A program made the translations under genes and the position numbers. The notes beneath the pieces are model-generated. The model saw only the letters and a program-made list of their open reading frames with translations. It ran no database searches and had not been told where the DNA came from. Of a stretch of DNA of 64,000 nt, positions 11,501 through 24,726 are shown one piece after another (positions within the stretch are counted from its first letter, which is position 1; every line of letters begins with the position of its first letter). Source of the stretch: Chloranthus sessilifolius. Its lineage: Eukaryota; Streptophyta; Magnoliopsida; Chloranthales; Chloranthaceae. The stretch lies in assembly GCA_021018995.1 (NCBI GenBank), contig CM037597.1, forward strand, positions 21,298,887 through 21,362,886, written 5' to 3'.

Positions 11501-14500
11501 CCAACTGAGTTTTAGTTTTCCCATCGGGTGAGGCAGTCAAATAGGCATTATTTTTCTTAGCACTAAATCCCCTTCTTGGGACATGCACGGACTTCCATTG
11601 CATGGACTGAATTTGAATGAAAAAATGGTATGCTATATTGGAAAATAACATAAAAACATTTAAAACTTTTTTTTTTAAATTAATTTAAAAAAATCCTAAA
11701 TTAAGTGACTTCCATTGCATGGACTACTGACGAGTTTGAATGATAAAATGGCCAACTACTGAAAAATGGTATGCTAAATCGGAAAATAGCATAAAATCAT
11801 TTAAAACCTTTTTTTTTTTTTTTAGATTAATTAAAAAAATCCCTAAATTAAGTGACTTCCATTGCATGGACTACTAATGAATTTGAATGAAAAAATGGTC
11901 AACTACTGAAAAATGGTATGCTAAATTGGAAAATAATATAAAAACATCTAACACCTCTTCTTTTAAATTAATTAAAAAATCCTAAATTAAGTGACTACCA
12001 TTGCATGGACTAATTGATGAATTTGAATGAAAAATGGTCAACTACTAAAAATGGTATGCTAAATTTGAAATTAACATAAAAACATCTAAAACCTTTTTTT
12101 ATATAAATAATTAAAAAAAAAATCCTAAATTAAGTGACTACCATTGCATGGACTGCTGATGAATTTGAAGAAAAAATGGTCAACTACTGAAAAATTGTAT
12201 GCTAAATCAGAAAATAACATAAAAACATCTAAAACCTTTTATTTTTAAATTAATTAAAAAAAAATCCTAAATTAAGTGACTTCCATTGCATGGACTACTG
12301 ATGAATTTCAATGAAAAATTGGACATCTACTAAAAAAATGGTATGCTAAATTTGAAAATTACATAAAAACATCTATAACCTATAGTTTTCTTAAATTAAT
12401 TTTAAAAAATCCTATATTAAGTGACTTCCATTGCATGGACTACTGATTAATTTGAATGAAAAATGGTCAACTACAGAAAGATGGTATGCTAAATTTGAAA
12501 TTAACATAAAAACATTTAAAACTTTTTTTTTTATTTTATAAAATAATTTTTTTAAAATCCTAAATTAAGTGACTTCCATTGCATGGACTAGTGATGATTT
12601 TGAATGAAAAAATGGTCAACTACGGAAAAATGGTATGATAAATCAAAAAATAACATAAAAACATCTAAAACTTTTTTTTTTTTAATAAAATAAGTAAAAA
12701 AAAAATCCTAAATTAAGTGACTTCCATTGCATGGACTACTAATGAATTTGAATTAAATAATGGTCAACTACTGAAAAATGGTATGATAAATAGAAAAATA
12801 ACATAAAAACATCTAAAACCTTTTTTATTTTTTTAATAAAATAAGTAAAAAAAAATCCTAAGTTAAGTGACTTCCATTGCATGGACTATTGATGAATTTG
12901 AATGAAAAAATCGTCAACTATTGAAAAATGGTATGCTAAATTTGAAATTAACATAAAAACAGCTACATCCTTCTTTTTTTAAAAAAAATAATAAAAAAAA
13001 ATCCTAAATTAAGTGACTTCCATTGCATGGACTACTGATGAATTTGAATGAAAAAATGGTCAACTACTGAAAAATGGTATGCTAAATCGGGAAATAACAT
13101 AAAAACATCTAAAACCTTCTTTTTTTTTACATTAATTAAAAAAAATCCTAAATTAAGTGACTTCCATTGCATGGACTACTGATGAATTTGAATGAAAAAA
13201 TGGACAACTACAGAAAAAAGGTATGCTAAATCGGAAAATAATATAACAACATTTAAAACCTTCTTTTAAAAAAAAAATAATTAAAATAAAAATCCTAAAT
13301 TAAGTGACTTCCCATTGCATGGACTACTGATGAATTTGAAAGAAAAAATGGTCAACTATTGAAAAATGGTATGCTAAATCGGAAAATAACATTAAAACAG
13401 CTAAAACCTTCTTTTAAAGAAAAAAATAATTAATTAAAAAAATCCTAAATTAAGTGACTTCCATTGCATGGACTACTGATTAATTTAAATGAAAAAATGA
13501 TCAACTACTGAAAAATGGTATGCTAATTTAGAAAATAACATAAAAACATCTAAAACCTTTTTTTTTAATTTAAATTAATAAAAAAAAATCCTAAATTAAG
13601 TGACTTCCATTGCATGGACTATTGATGAATTTGAATGAAAAAATGGTCAACTACAGAAAAATGGTATGCTAAATCGAAAAATAACATAAAAACATCTAAA
13701 ACCTTCTTTTTAAAAAAAATAATAATAATTAAAAAAAATCTTAAATTAAGTGACTTCCATTGCATGGACTACTGATTAATTTGAATGAAAAAATGATCAG
13801 CTACTGGAAAATGGTATGCTAAATTTGAAATTAACATAAAAACATCTAAAACCTTTTTTTTTTATTAAATAATAAAAAAAAAATCCTAAATTAAGTGACT
13901 TCCATTGCATGGACTACTGATGAATTTGAATGAAAAAATGGTCAACTACTGAAGAGTGGTAATGCTAAATCGAAAAATAACATAAAAACATCTAAAACCC
14001 TTTTTTTTTAATTAATTAAAATTCCTAAATTAAGTGGCTTACATTGCATGGACTACTAATTAATTTGAATGAAAAAATGGTCAACTACTGAAAAATGGTA
14101 TGCTAAATTTGAAATTAACATAAAAACATCTAAAACCTTTTTGTTTTTCTAAATAATTAAAAAAAAAAAATCTAAATTAAGTGACTTTAATTGCATGGAC
14201 TACTGATGAATTTGAATGAAAAAATGGTCAACTGCTGAAATATGGTATGCTAAATTTGAAATTAACATAAAAACATCTAAGACATTTTTTTTTTAATAAT
14301 TAAAAAAAATATCTAAATTAAGTGACTTCCATTGCATGGACTACCGATGAATTTGAATGAAAAAATGGTCAACTACTGAAAAATGGTATGCTAAATTTGA
14401 AATTAACATAAAAACATTTAAAACAATTTTTTTTAAAAAACTAATTAAACTAAAAATCCTAAATTAAGTGACTTCTATTGCATGGACTACTAATGAATTT

Positions 14501-15020
14501 GAATGAAAAAATGGTCAACTAGTGAAAAAAGGTATGCTAAATCAAAAAATAACATAAAAATATCTAAAACATTTTTTTTTTAAATTAATTAAAAAAAATC
14601 CTAAATTAAGTGACTTCCATTGCATGAACTACTGATGAATTTGAATAAAAAAATGGTCAACTACTGAAAAAAGGTATGCTAAATTGGAAAATAACATAAA
14701 AACATTTAAAACCTTCTTTTTTTTTCAAATTAAAATAAAAATCCTAAATTAAGTGACTTTAATTGCATGGACTACTGATGAATTTGAATGAAAAAGCCAA
14801 TCTAAAACCTTTTTTTAAAAAAAATTAATTGAAAAAATTCCTAAATAAAGTGACTTCCATTATATAGACTACTGATGAATTTGAATGAAAAAATGGTCAA
14901 CTACTGAAAATTGGTAATGCTGAATCGGAAAATAGCATAAAAACATCTAAAACCTAAATCTATTTAAATTTTAAATTAATTAAAAAAAAATCCTAAATTA
15001 GGTGAGTATCATTCATACCT
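11501..15020. repeat. Satellite array 2 with its left flank (~24 monomers)
   Basis: 11501-11590 is the left flank also seen at 4640. Some 24 head-to-tail monomers of about 142-145 bp follow. The last eight (from about 13911) carry diagnostic variants in fixed order: a (tggtaatgctaaatcg, aaaaccctttt), b (ctactaattaatttg, tttttgtttttctaaat), c (tgctgaaatatgg, tctaagacat), d (ctaccgatg, acatttaaaacaa), e (aactagtgaaaaa), f (gcatgaactactg, attggaaaa), g (atagccaac; internally deleted here near 14796) and h (ttatatagac, aaacctaaatctattt). These eight recur in every spacer of the PP2C array, so this stretch is the ancestral source. Array 2 abuts the PP2C stop codon at 15026. Confidence 0.92.
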
Positions 15021-15025
15021 TTGTT

Positions 15026-15304
15026 TTAAGCGATGACGAGAGAAACGATTGTGATGTCATCCGCTTCCGCCTTGATAGAAGTGTCCAGCTTTCTGAGCAT
15101 TTATGGAAAATGGGGTTGAGCAGTTGTGGTCATTTGACTTGATATTGGCAAACTCAACCAATTTAGAAGCAATTTCTTGTGGAATCAGTCCTTCTCTTGT
15201 AGCCTTCACTACCACCGCAGCTATCTCGATCGGACAAATTATCGAATAACCCATCTGTTCCGGCCACGATCACGTCGCCTTCTACCACCCCAAATTGAAA
15301 CATC

Positions 15305-15365
<61 letters not shown>

Positions 15366-16013
15366 AATATAATTGAATTGAAAATTAAACAAAACATGTA
15401 TGTATGATTAATAATAAATAATAAATAATAACAAAGAGGTAGGTACATTGGTGGTGTGTGTCACGGACGAGCTACTACCAAGCTGATACGGGCAATTGAA
15501 TGAATGTTGTTGCACGGGAGATTTGTAGGCGACCCTATTCTTTCTGACCACTAATAATCCGCTATCGCCAATGTTGAGCCCTTTTATACTCTGCCATCAA
15601 AACACTAGTTAGTAATTCAAAATTCAAATTTCAAAATTCAAAAACGAAGAAGAAGAAAAAGGAAAATATATTAATTAAGCACCTCATGGTGAAGTGTGAA
15701 AGGTAGAGGCTCCTTGAGATTTGGTGTTGGTGTATGCTTCCTTTATAACTCTTGGTAGATCCAAGTAGTGACATTTTGTTTATTGCTCTTAAAGAGTTGA
15801 GCATGAGTTCGAGCATATATTCGAGTCAATTCCTATCTTCTTCAAGCCACCCACACCATCAGCCACCCCAATTGTGTTACACTCTCCACAAATAAAATGT
15901 GAATCTTCTCCAAGCCCGCTTTGATGAAGACGCTTTTGAAGATACTTTGATCCTGAAATCAATTTAGGTCTTTTGGGTCCCATAACCTTCGGCTTCCTCT
16001 TCTGCGGGTAGGT
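15026..16013 (-). pseudogene. PP2C-55/PTC7-like phosphatase, copy 1 (leftmost), damaged
   Basis: Three exons on the minus strand. Exon A is at about 15680-16013 (GECNTIGVADGVGG readable), exon B at about 15450-15600 and exon C at 15026-15303 (VVVKATREGLIPQEIASKLV readable). The TDGLFDN region of exon C, the DDIT end and much of exons A and B are frameshifted. The breaks sit at CAG/CTG sites that are clean in other copies. Intron 2 has an (AT)24 run at 15308-15355. This copy touches ancestral array 2 on its 3' side. Confidence 0.85.
15308..15355. repeat. (AT)n microsatellite in intron 2, longest class
   Basis: An uninterrupted run of 24 AT repeats followed by TG repeats, next to the intron 2 acceptor of PP2C copy 1. 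The same microsatellite exists in all 17 copies with different lengths. Copies 1, 2 (17469-17516) and 4 (21830-21877) have 24 repeats, copy 17 only 7 (49947-49960). Confidence 0.95.
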
Positions 16014-17185
16014 GGGTGGATGGGTACAAATCCCAATACATATATTTTTAAAAATATCAACCTCGATGAATTTGAATGAAAAATGGTCAACTCTTGAAGA
16101 ATGGTAATGCTAAATCGGAAAATAACATAAAACATCTGAAACCCTTTTATTTTAATTAATTAAAATTCCTAAATTACTTACATTGCATGGACTACTAATT
16201 AATTTGAATGAAAAAATGGTCAACTACTGAAAAATGGTATGCTAAATTTGAAATTAACATAAAACATCTAAAACCTTTTTGTTTTTCTAAATAATTAAAA
16301 AAAAAAAATCTAAATTAAGTGACTTTAATTGCATGGAAGACTGATGAATTTGAATGAAAAAATGGTCAACTGCTGAAATATGGTATGCTAAATTTGAAAT
16401 TAACATAAAACATCTAAGACATTTTTTTTAATAATTAAAAAAATATCTAAATTAAGTGACTTCCATTGCATGGACTACCGATGAATTTGAATGAAAAATG
16501 GTCAACTCTTGAAAAATGGTATGCTAAATTTGAAATTAACATAAAAACATTTAAAACAATTTTTTAAAAACTAATTAAACTAAAAATCCTAAATTAAGTG
16601 ACTTCTATTGCATGGACTACTAATGAATTTGAATGAAAAATGGTCAACTAGTGAAAAAGGTATGCTAAATCAAAAATAACATAAAAATATCTAAAACATT
16701 TTTTTAAATTAATTAAAAAAATCCTAAATTAAGTGACTTCCATTGCATGAACTACTTGATGAATTTGAATAAAAAATGGTCAACTACTGAAAAAGGTATG
16801 CTAAATTGGAAAATAACATAAAAAACATTTAAAACCTTCTTTTTTTTTCAAATTAAAATAAAAATCCTAAATTAAGTAACTTTAATTGCATGGACTACTG
16901 ATGAATTTGAATGAAAAGATAGCCAACTACTGAAAAAAGATATGCTAAATCGGAAAATAACATAAAAACATCTAAAACCTTTTTTTAAAAAAAATTAATT
17001 GAAAAAATTCCTAAATAAAGTGACTTCCATTATATAGACGATGAATTTGAATGAAAAATGGTCAACTCGAAAATTGGTAATCTTTGAATCGAAAATAGCA
17101 TAAAACATCTAAAACCTAAATCTATTTAAATTTTAAATTAATTAAAAAAATCCTAAATTAGGTGAGTATCATTCATACCTTTGTT

Positions 17186-17465
17186 TTAAGCGATGACGAC
17201 GAGAGAAACGTATGTGATGTCATCGGCTTCCCTTGATAGAAGTGTCGACTTTACGAGCATTTATGGAAAATGGGGTTGAGGTTGTGGTCATTTGACTTGA
17301 TATTGGCAAACTCAACCAATTTAGAAGCAATTTCTTGTGGAATCAGTCCTTCTCTTGTAGCCTTCACTACCACTGACTATCTCCCGGTCAGGACAAATTA
17401 TCGAATAACCCATACATTTGTTCCGACCACGATCATCCGTACCTTCTACCCCAAATTGAAACATA

Positions 17466-17525
<60 letters not shown>

Positions 17526-18180
17526 AATATAATTGAATTGAAAATTAAACAAAACATGTATGTATGATTAATAATAAATAATAAATAATAACAAAAGGTG
17601 GTAGGTACACATGCCTTTGGTGGGTGTGTCATTTGAATGAGCTACTACCAAGCGTCACGGGCAATTGAATGAATGTTGTTGCACGGGAGATTTGTAGGCG
17701 ACCCTATTCTTTCTGACCACTAATAATCCGCTATCGCCAATGTTGAGCCCTTTTATACACTCCCATCAAAACACTAGTTAGTAATTCAAAATTCAAATTT
17801 CAAAATTCAAAAACGAAGAAGAAGAAAAGGAAAATATATTAATTAAGCACCTCATGGTGAAGTGTGAAAATGCAAGTCAGAGAGCTCCTTGAGATTTGGT
17901 GTTGGTGTATGCTTCCTTTATAACTCTTGGTAGATCCACCGTAGTGACATTTTGTTTATTGCTCTTAAAGTGTTGAGCATGAGGTCCCGAGCATATATTC
18001 CAGTCAATTCCTATCTTCTTCAAGCCACCCACACCATCAGCCACCCCAATTGTGTTACACTCTCCACAAATAAAATGTGAATCTTCTCCAAGCCCGTTTG
18101 ATGAAGACGCTTTTGGAAGATAATTTGATCCTGAAATCAATTTCAGTCTTTTGGGTCCCATAACCTTCGGCTTCCTCTTC
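17186..18180 (-). pseudogene. PP2C-like copy 2, damaged
   Basis: Exon A (about 17850-18180) reads almost through: SNYLPKASSSNGLGEDSHFI, GVADGVGGLKKIGID, then a short frameshifted stretch and TVDLPRVIKEAYTNTKSQGA. The metal-binding Glu-Asp of GEDSHF and the Asp of GVADG are present. Exon C (17186-17463) is broken at several CAG/CTG positions; VVVKATREG survives. Exon B keeps VRKNRVAYKSPVQQHSFNCP, but its 3' end is damaged. Intron 2 carries (AT)24. Confidence 0.85.
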
Positions 18181-19385
18181 CTGCTGGGTAGGTGGGTGGA
18201 TGGGTACAAATCCCAATACATATATTTTTAAAAAATATCAACTACTGATGAATTTGAATGAAAAAATGGTCAACTACTGAAGAATGGTAATGCTAAATCG
18301 GAAAATAACATAAAAACATCTGAAACCCTTTTTTTTTAATTAATTAAAATTCCTAAATTAAGTGGCTTACATTGCATGGACTACTAATTAATTTGAATGA
18401 AAAAATGGTCAACTACTGAAAAATGGTATGCTAAATTTGAAATTAACATAAAAAACATCTAAAACCTTTTTGTTTTTCTAAATAATTAAAAAAAAAAAAT
18501 CTAAATTAAGTGACTTTAATTGCATGGACTACTGATGAATTTGAATGAAAAAATGGTCAACTGCTGAAATATGGTATGCTAAATTTGAAATTAACATAAA
18601 AACATCTAAGACTTTTTTTTAATAAAAAAATATCTAAATTAAGTGACTTCCATTGCATGGACTACCGATGAATTTGAATGAAAAATGGTCAACTCTGAAA
18701 AATGGTATGCTAAATTTGAAATTAACATAAAACATTTAAAACAATTTTTTTAAAAACTAATTAAACTAAAAATCCTAAATTAAGTGCCTTCTATTGCATG
18801 GACTACTAACGAATTTCAATGAAAAAATCGTCAACTAGTGAAAAAAGCTATGCTAAATCAACTTAATAACATAAAAACATCTAAAACATTTTTTTTAAAT
18901 TAATTAAAAAATCCTAAATTAAGTGACTTCCATTGCATGAACTACTGATGAATTTGAATAAAAAAATGGTCAACTACTGAAAAAAGGTATGCTAAATTGG
19001 AAAATAACATAAAAACATTTAAAACCTTCTTTTTTTTTCAAATTAAAAGAAAAATCCTAAATTAATTGAATTTAATTGCATGGACTACTGATGAATTTGA
19101 ATGAAAAAATAGCCAACTACTGAAAAAAGATATGCTAAATCAGAAAATAACATAAAAACATCTAAAACCTTTTTTCAAAAAAAATTAATTGAAAAAATTC
19201 CTAAATAAAGTGACTTCCATTATATAGACTACTGATGAATTTGAATGAAAAAATGGTCAACTACTGAAAATTGGTAATGCTGAATCGGAAAATAGCATAA
19301 AAACATCTAAAACCTAAATCTATTTAAATTTTAAATTAATTAAAAAAAAATCCTAAATTAGGTGAGTATCATTCATACCTTTGTT

Positions 19386-19672
19386 TTAAGCGATGACGAC
19401 GAGAGAAACGACGGCTGTGATGTCATCTGGCTTCCCGCCTTGATAGAAGTGTCGACTTTACGAGCATTTATGGAAAATGGGGTTGGCGATTGTGGTCATT
19501 TGACTTGATATTGGCAAACTCAACCAATTTAGAAGCAATTTCTTGTGGAATCAGTCCTTCTCTTGTAGCCTTCACTACCACCGCAGCTATCTCCCAGTCA
19601 GACAAATTATCGAATAACCCATCTGTTCCAGCCACGATCACGTCGCCTTCTACCACCCCAAATTGAAACATC

Positions 19673-19715
<43 letters not shown>

Positions 19716-20366
19716 AATATAATTGAATTGAAAATTAAACAAAACATGTATGTATGATTAATAATAAATAATAAATAATAAAAAAAAGGGTAGGTAGGTA
19801 CCTGTGCACTGGTGGGTGTGTCGCTGGACGAGCTACTACCAAGCTGATACGGGCAATTGAATGAATGTTGTTGCACGGGAGATTTGTAGGCGACCCTATT
19901 CTTTCTGACCACTAATAATCCGCTATCGCCAATGTTGAGCCCTTTTATACTCTGCCATCAAAACACTAGTTAGTAATTCAAAATTCAAATTTCAAAATTC
20001 AAAAACGAAGAAGAAGAAAAAGGAAAATATATTAATTAAGCACCTCATGGTGAAGTGTGAAAATGCAAGTAGAGGCTCCTTGAGATTTGGTGTTGGTGTA
20101 TGCTTCCTTTATAACTCTTGGTAGATCCACGTAGTGACATTTTGTTTATTGCTCTTAAAGAGTTGAGCATGAGTTCGAGCATATATTCCAGTCAATTCCT
20201 ATCTTCTTCAAGCCACCCACACCATCGCCCACCCCAATTGTGTTACACTCTCCACAAATAAATGTGAATCTTCTCCAAGCCCGTTTGATGAAGACGCTTT
20301 TGGAAGATACTTTGATCCAAATCAATTTCAGTCTTTTGGGTCCCATAACCTTGGCTTCCTCTTCTT
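19386..20366 (-). pseudogene. PP2C-like copy 3, exon B intact
   Basis: Exon B (about 19800-19950) encodes LNIGDSG then VRKNRVAYKSPVQQHSFNCP and ends DTPTSAQ before a gtacct donor. Exon C reads MFQFGVVEGDVIVAGTDGLF through KSNDHN, then shifts frame at about 19485 where other copies have gagcagttgtgg. Exon A is damaged in the ARELML segment and at its 5' end. Intron 2 has (AT)14 at 19676-19703. Confidence 0.85.
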
Positions 20367-21546
20367 GGGTAGGTGGGTGGATGGGTACAAATCCCAATAC
20401 ATATATTTTAAAAATATCAACTTCTTGATGAATTTGAATGAAAAATGGTCAACTCAAGAATGGTAATGCTAAATCGGAAAATAACATAAAAACATCTAAA
20501 ACCCTTTTTTTAATTAATTAAAATTCCTAAATTAAGTGGCTTACATTGCATGGACTACTAATTAATTTGAATGAAAAATGGTCAACTTGAAAAAATGGTA
20601 TGCTAAATTTGAAATTAACATAAAAACATCTAAAACCTTTTGTTTTTCTAAATAATTAAAAAAAATCTAAATTAAGTGACTTTAATTGCATGGACTCTTG
20701 ATGAATTTGAATGAAAAATGGTCAATGCTGAAATATGGTATGCTAAATTTGAAATTAACATAAAAACATCTAAGACATTTTTTTTAATAATTAAAAAATA
20801 TCTAAATTAAGTGACTTCCATTGCATGGACTACCGATGAATTTGAATGAAAAATGGTCAACTACTGAAAAATGGTATGCTAAATTTGAAATTAACATAAA
20901 AACATTTAAAACAATTTTTTTTTAAAAACTAATTAAACTAAAAATCCTAAATTAAGTGACTTCTATTGCATGGACTACTAATGAATTTGAATGAAAAATG
21001 GTCAACTAGTGAAAAAAGGTATGCTAAATCAAAAAATAACATAAAAATATCTAAAACATTTTTTTTTTAAATTAATTAAAAAAAATCCTAAATTAAGTGA
21101 CTTCCATTGCATGAACTACTGATGAATTTGAATAAAAAAATGGTCAACTACTGAAAAAAGGTATGCTAAATTGGAAAATAACATAAAAACATTTAAAACC
21201 TTCTTTTTTTTTCAAATTAAAATAAAAATCCTAAATTAAGTGACTTTAATTGCATGGACTACTGATGAATTTGAATGAGAAATAGCCAACTAAAAAAAAG
21301 ATATGCTAAATCGAAAATAACATAAAACATCTAAAACCTTTTTTTAAAAATTAATTGAAAAAATTCCTAAATAAAGTGACTTCCATTATATAGACTCGAT
21401 GAATTTGAATGAAAAATGGTCAACTCGAAAATTGGTAATGCTGAATCGGAAAATAGCATAAAAACATCTAAAACCTAAATCTATTTAAATTTTAAATTAA
21501 TTAAAAAAAAATCCTGAATTAGGTGAGTATCATTCATACCTTTGTT

Positions 21547-21826
21547 TTAAGCGATGACGAGAGAAACGCAGGTGTGATGTCATCGCTTCCCTTGATAGAA
21601 GTGTCCAGCTTTCTGAGCATTTATGGAAAATGGGGTTGAGCAGTTGTGGTCATTTGACTTGATATTGGCAAACTCAACCAATTTAGAAGCAATTTCTTGT
21701 GGAATCAGTCCTTCTCTTGTAGCCTTCACTACCACCGCAGCTATCTCCCAGTCAGACAAATTATCGAATAACCCATCTGTTCCAGCCACGATCACGTCGC
21801 CTTCTACCACCCCAAATTGAAACATC

Positions 21827-21887
<61 letters not shown>

Positions 21888-22546
21888 AATATAATTGAAT
21901 TGAAAATTAAACAAAACATGTATGTATGATTAATAATAAATAATAAATAATAAAAAAAAGGGTAGGTAAGTACAGCATCCTTTGGTGGGTGTGTCATTTG
22001 AATGACTAGCTACTACCAAGTGATACGGGCAATTGAATGAATGTTGTTGCACGGGAGATTTGTAGCGACCCTATTCTTCGACCACTAATAATCCGCTATC
22101 GCCAATGTTGAGCCTTTTATACTCGCCGCCATCAAAACACTAGTTAGTAATTCAAAATTCAAATTTCAAAATTCAAAACGAAGAAGAAAAGGAAAATATA
22201 TTAATTAAGCACCTCATGGTGAAGTGTGAAAATGCAAGTCAGAGAGGCTCCTTCAGATTTGCTGTTGGTGTATGCTTCCTTTATAACTCTTGGTAGATCC
22301 ACCGTAGCTGACATTTTGTTTATTGCTCTTAAAGAGTTGAGCATGAGTTCCCGAGCATATATTCCAGAGTCAATTCCTATCTTCTTCAAGCCACCCACAC
22401 CATCAGCCACCCCAATTGTGTTACACTCTCCACAAATAAAATGTGAATCTTCTCCAAGCCCGTTTGATGAAGACGCTTTTGGAAGATACTTTGATCCTGA
22501 AATCAATTTCAGTCTTTTGGGTCCCATAACCTTCGGCTTCCTCTTC
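21547..22546 (-). CDS. PP2C-like copy 4, exon A intact, exon C nearly so
   Basis: Exon A (about 22214-22546) is open from the acceptor through PKRLKLISGSKYLPKASSSN, GLGEDSHF, GVADGVGG, GIYARELMLNS and TVDLPRVIKEAYTNSKSEGA, with a few substitutions near its end. Exon C is open from MFQFGVV to NAQKAGHFYQG, then shifts frame just before the expected DDIT. Exon B is damaged at ggcgaccc. The predicted enzyme is a metal-dependent Ser/Thr phosphatase of the PTC7/PP2C-55 type; expression is unknown. Intron 2 carries (AT)24. The spacer 3' of the next copy to the right (22605-23740) is rearranged. Confidence 0.8.
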
Positions 22547-22604
22547 CTGCTGGGTAGGTGGGTGGATGGGTACAAATCCCAATACATATATTTTTAAAAA
22601 ATAT

Positions 22605-23740
22605 CAACTACTGATGAATTTGAATGAAAAAATGGTCAACTACTGAAGAATGGTAATGCTAAATCGGAAAATAACATAAAAACATCTGAAACCCTTTTTT
22701 TTTAATTAATTAAAATTCCTAAATTAAGTGGCTTACATTGCATGGACTACTAATTAATTTGAATGAAAAAATGGTCAACTACTGAAAAATGGTATGCTAA
22801 ATTTGAAATTAACATAAAAACATCTAAGACATTTTTTTTTTTAATAATTAAAAAAAATATCTAAATTAAGTGACTTCCATTGCATGGACTACCGATGAAT
22901 TTGAATGAAAAAATGGTCAACTGCTGAAATATGGTATGCTAAATTTGAAATTAACATAAAAACATCTAAGACATTTTTTTTTTTAATAATTAAAAAAAAT
23001 ATCTAAATTAAGTGACTTCCATTGCATGGACTACCGATGAATTTGAATGAAAAAATGGTCAACTACTGAAAAATGGTATGCTAAATTTGAAATTAACATA
23101 AAAACATTTAAAACAATTTTTTTTTAAAAACTAATTAAACTAAAAATCCTAAATTAAGTGACTTCTATTGCATGGACTACTAATGAATTTGAATGAAAAA
23201 ATGGTCAACTAGTGAAAAAAGGTATGCTAAATCAAAAAATAACATAAAAATATCTAAAACATTTTTTTTTTAAATTAATTAAAAAAAATCCTAAATTAAG
23301 TGACTTCCATTGCATGAACTACTGATGAATTTGAATAAAAAAATGGTCAACTACTGAAAAAAGGTATGCTAAATTGGAAAATAACATAAAAACATTTAAA
23401 ACCTTCTTTTTTTTTCAAATTAAAAGAAAAATCCTAAATTAAGTGACTTTAATTGCATGGACTCTTGATGAATTTGAATGAAAAATAGCCAACTCTTGAA
23501 AAAGATATGCTATATCGGATAATATCATATAAACATCTAAAACCTTTTTTTAAAATAAATTAATTGAAAAATTTCCTAATTATAGTGACTTCCATTATAT
23601 AGACTCTTGATGAATTTGAATGAAAAATGGTCAACTCTTGAAAATTGGTAATCTGAATCGGAAAATAGCATAAAAACATCTAAAACCTAAATCTATTTAA
23701 ATTTTAAATTAATTAAAAAAAAATCCTAAATTAGGTGAGT
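22605..23740. repeat. Rearranged satellite spacer with hybrid monomers
   Basis: In this spacer the monomer starting ctactaattaatttg (type b) switches into the type c ending (tctaagacat). It is followed by a monomer with a type d start (ctaccgatg) and a type c middle (tgctgaaatatgg, tctaagacat again), then a normal type d. The usual b ending with tttttgtttttctaaat is missing. This pattern is what unequal crossover or conversion between neighbouring monomers would leave. Confidence 0.8.
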
Positions 23741-23758
23741 ATCATTCATACCTTTGTT

Positions 23759-24037
23759 TTAAGCGATGACGACGAGAGAAACGACGGCTGTGATGTCATC
23801 TGGCTTCCCGCCTTGATAGAAGTGTCCAGCTTTCTGAGCATTTATGGAAAATGGGGTTGAGCAGTTGTGGTCATTTGACTTGATATTGGCAAACTCAACC
23901 AATTTAGAAGCAATTTCTTGTGGAATCAGTCCTTCTCTTGTAGCCTTCACTACCACCGCAGCTATCTCCCAGTCAGACAAATTATCGAATAACCCATCTG
24001 TTCCACGATCATCACGCCTTCTACCACCCCAAATTGA

Positions 24038-24082
<45 letters not shown>

Positions 24083-24726
24083 AATATAATTGAATTGAAA
24101 ATTAAACAAAACATGTATGTATGATTAATAATAAATAATAAATAATAAAAAAAAGGGTAGGTAGGTACTGCATAATCGGTGGGTGTGTCACGAGAGCTAC
24201 TACCAAGTCGACATGCAATTGAATGAATGTTGTTGCACGGAGATTTGTAGGCGACCCTATTCTTTCTGACCACTAATAATCCGCTATCGCCAATGTTGAG
24301 CCCTTTTATACTCTGCCATCAAAACACTAGTTAGTAATTCAAAATTCAAATTTCAAAATTCAAAAACGAAGAAGAAGAAAAAGGAAAATATATTAATTAA
24401 GCACCTCATGGTGAAGTGTGAAAATGCAAGTCGTAGAGGCTCCTTGAGATTTGGTGTTGGTGTATGCTTCCTTTATAACTCTTGGTAGATCCAATGACAT
24501 TTTGTTTATTGCTCTTAAAGAGTTGAGCATGAGTTCAGAGCATATATTCGAGTCAATTCCTATCTTCTTCAAGCCACCACACCATCAGCCACCCCAATTG
24601 TGTTACACTCTCCACAAATAAAATGTGAATCTTCTCCAAGCCCGTTTGATGAAGACGCTTTTGGAAGATAATTTGATCTGAAATCAATTTAGTCTTTTGG
24701 GTCCCATAACCTTGGCTTCCTCTTCT
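23759..24726 (-). pseudogene. PP2C-like copy 5, catalytic end of exon C intact
   Basis: Exon C is open from TDGLFDNLSDWEIAAVVVKA to GGKPDDITAVVSLVVIA and the stop. Just upstream, the VIVAG segment is damaged where clean copies have ttccagccacg. Exons A and B both contain frameshifts. Intron 2 has (AT)16 at 24041-24072, and the tgcag acceptor has been lost next to it (gaaacatata instead of gaaacatctgcata). Confidence 0.85.

Noticed and set aside
15177-15448. Open frames with long Ile-Tyr repeats in every PP2C unit
   Set aside because: They are translations of the intron 2 AT microsatellite in various frames, not proteins.
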